Part shown: one piece after another, positions 5,705-6,030 of the stretch
Layout of the letters: each line of letters opens with the position of its first letter
Position numbering within the stretch: position 1 is the stretch's first letter
NCBI GenBank assembly: GCA_003512125.1
Contig: DOSQ01000161.1
Location: forward strand, 1 to 6,030
Length of the DNA: 6,030 bases
Source of the DNA: Acidaminococcaceae bacterium
GTDB lineage: Bacteria > Bacillota > Negativicutes > Acidaminococcales > Acidaminococcaceae
Direction: 5' to 3'
Program-made: the position numbers and the translations under genes
Notes under the pieces: generated by a model
Seen by the model: only the letters and a program-made list of their open reading frames with translations
Databases searched by the model: none
What the model was told of the DNA's origin: nothing

Positions 5705-5750
5705 AAAATCGAAGGACGCACCTGTCTGAATGGATGCGTCCTGATTTTTT
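5703..5750 (+). terminator. Strong bidirectional intrinsic terminator after pfkA
   Basis: AGGACGCA (5713-5720) pairs perfectly with TGCGTCCT (5735-5742) around a 14-base loop. AAAAAATC (5703-5710) pairs with GATTTTTT (5743-5750), leaving only a two-base bulge at 5711-5712. The T6 run follows the GC-rich stem on the + strand, and the A6 run gives the same arrangement on the - strand. The element overlaps the pfkA stop codon and separates pfkA from the tRNA operon. Confidence 0.9.
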
Positions 5751-5782
5751 GAGAAATTTGTCAAATAAATTATAAAAAACAG

Positions 5783-5811
5783 TTGACAAACTCTGCTGTT
5801 TCATGTATTAT
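5783..5811 (+). promoter_or_regulatory. Strong SigA-type promoter of the tRNA operon
   Basis: A perfect -35 TTGACA (5783-5788), a 17-bp spacer and TATTAT (5806-5811; five of six consensus bases) place the start near 5818, about 15 bases before the mature 5' end of tRNA-Thr. A strong promoter with a very short leader is typical of stable-RNA operons. Confidence 0.85.
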
Positions 5812-5832
5812 ACTTACTGTCACTGAAATCAT

Positions 5833-5908
5833 GCTGACATAGCTCAACAGGCAGAGCAACGGTTTTGTAAACCGTAGGTTGTAGGTTCGATTCCTATTGT
5901 CAGCTCCA
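5833..5908 (+). tRNA. tRNA-Thr (anticodon UGU)
   Basis: The cloverleaf is complete. The acceptor GCTGACA (5833-5839) pairs fully with TGTCAGC (5898-5904). The D stem is GCTC/GAGC (5842-5845, 5854-5857). The anticodon stem ACGGT/ACCGT encloses the loop TTTGTAA, with anticodon TGT at 5866-5868. The T stem GTAGG/CCTAT has one G-U pair and the loop TTCGATT. The discriminator is T (5905) and CCA is encoded (5906-5908). It reads threonine codons, ACA above all. It is the first gene of the tRNA operon. Confidence 0.97.
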
Positions 5909-5920
5909 GAAGATTTTAAT

Positions 5921-6005
5921 GGAGAGGTTCCCGAGTGGCTAAAGGGAGCAGACTGTAAATCTGCCGCGTTTCGCTTCGTTGGTTCGAATCCAACCCCCTC
6001 CACCA
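5921..6005 (+). tRNA. tRNA-Tyr (anticodon GUA), with one acceptor-stem mismatch
   Basis: This is a class II tRNA with a long variable arm. The anticodon stem GCAGA/TCTGC (5948-5952, 5960-5964) encloses CTGTAAA, with anticodon GTA at 5955-5957. The variable arm contains GCG/CGC (5966-5968, 5972-5974). The T stem GTTGG/CCAAC (5978-5982, 5990-5994) encloses TTCGAAT. The discriminator A (6002) is followed by encoded CCA (6003-6005). The acceptor GGAGAGG (5921-5927) against CCCCTCC (5995-6001) leaves A5925 opposite C5997 unpaired, the fifth acceptor pair. The other six pairs are Watson-Crick. It lies 12 bases after tRNA-Thr, in one transcript. Confidence 0.95.
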
Positions 6006-6011
6006 TTTTAT

Positions 6012-6030
6012 CGCGGGGTGGAGCAGTTGG
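6012..6030 (+). tRNA. Probable initiator tRNA-fMet, 5' part only (cut by window edge)
   Basis: The last 19 bases read as an acceptor CGCGGGG, then TG, then GAGCAGTTGG. This is the characteristic 5' end of bacterial initiator tRNA, where the first base is C and cannot pair with the usual A at position 72. An elongator Met tRNA would normally start with G. The anticodon lies outside the window, so the identity is inferred from this end and from its place after Thr and Tyr tRNAs. Confidence 0.7.

Noticed and set aside
5770..6006. Minus-strand open frame of 78 codons starting MVEGVGFEPTKR
   Set aside because: It is the antisense of the tRNA-Tyr and tRNA-Thr genes. The N-terminal GVGFEPT-type sequence is a familiar spurious translation of tRNA genes, and no ribosome site or promoter supports it.
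1..6030. CRISPR array, insertion sequence, prophage or other BREX genes
   Set aside because: No regularly spaced repeats, transposase, terminal inverted repeats, methylase, PglZ-type phosphatase or large ATPase reading frame were seen on either strand.

Overview
The window looks like chromosomal housekeeping DNA of a Bacillota (Firmicutes) bacterium, with Negativicutes as my best guess. The reasons are the order cysS-mrnC-thyX-rlmB-rae1-sigH, a SigH closely resembling the Bacillus/Clostridium protein, strong Shine-Dalgarno sites, near-balanced base composition, and tRNAs of Firmicutes type with encoded CCA. The genus cannot be fixed from sequence reading alone. All supported genes lie on the + strand.

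Positions 1-3062 carry a translation and RNA-maintenance cluster. It runs from the 3' end of cysS (cysteinyl-tRNA synthetase), through mrnC (Mini-III, 23S rRNA maturation; GTG start overlapping cysS) and thyX (flavin-dependent thymidylate synthase), to rlmB (SpoU-family rRNA 2'-O-methyltransferase) and a NYN-domain endoribonuclease (rae1/yacP), whose ATG overlaps the rlmB stop. The thyX-rlmB gap (1682-1803) holds two overlapping, mutually exclusive hairpins that resemble an attenuator or processing element. A weak terminator-like hairpin follows rae1.

Positions 3063-3950 carry sigH, the alternative sigma factor H. It has a strong SigA-type promoter and an unusual C-terminal tail of about 29 residues.

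Positions 3951-5750 are the most interesting part. A 176-bp gap contains a strong SigA-type promoter and, just downstream, a near-consensus SigH-type promoter. These lead into a two-gene unit. The first gene encodes a 152-residue P-loop protein that I recognise by pattern as resembling BrxF, the small ATPase of type 3 BREX phage-defence systems; no other BREX gene is in the window. The second, 15 bp downstream, encodes 6-phosphofructokinase, followed by a clear bidirectional terminator. In many Firmicutes sigH lies near tRNA, tuf, rpmG, secE and nusG genes, so this unit looks like an insertion into, or lineage-specific version of, that neighbourhood.

Positions 5751-6030 carry a tRNA operon with a consensus promoter: tRNA-Thr(UGU), tRNA-Tyr(GUA) with an A-C acceptor-stem mismatch, and the first bases of what looks like initiator tRNA-fMet, cut by the window edge.

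The genes form a translation/RNA-quality block, a stationary-phase or developmental sigma factor, and a possibly SigH-responsive ATPase-glycolysis pair. The BrxF-like assignment, the SigH promoter and the leader structures rest on pattern recognition and have not been tested by any search.
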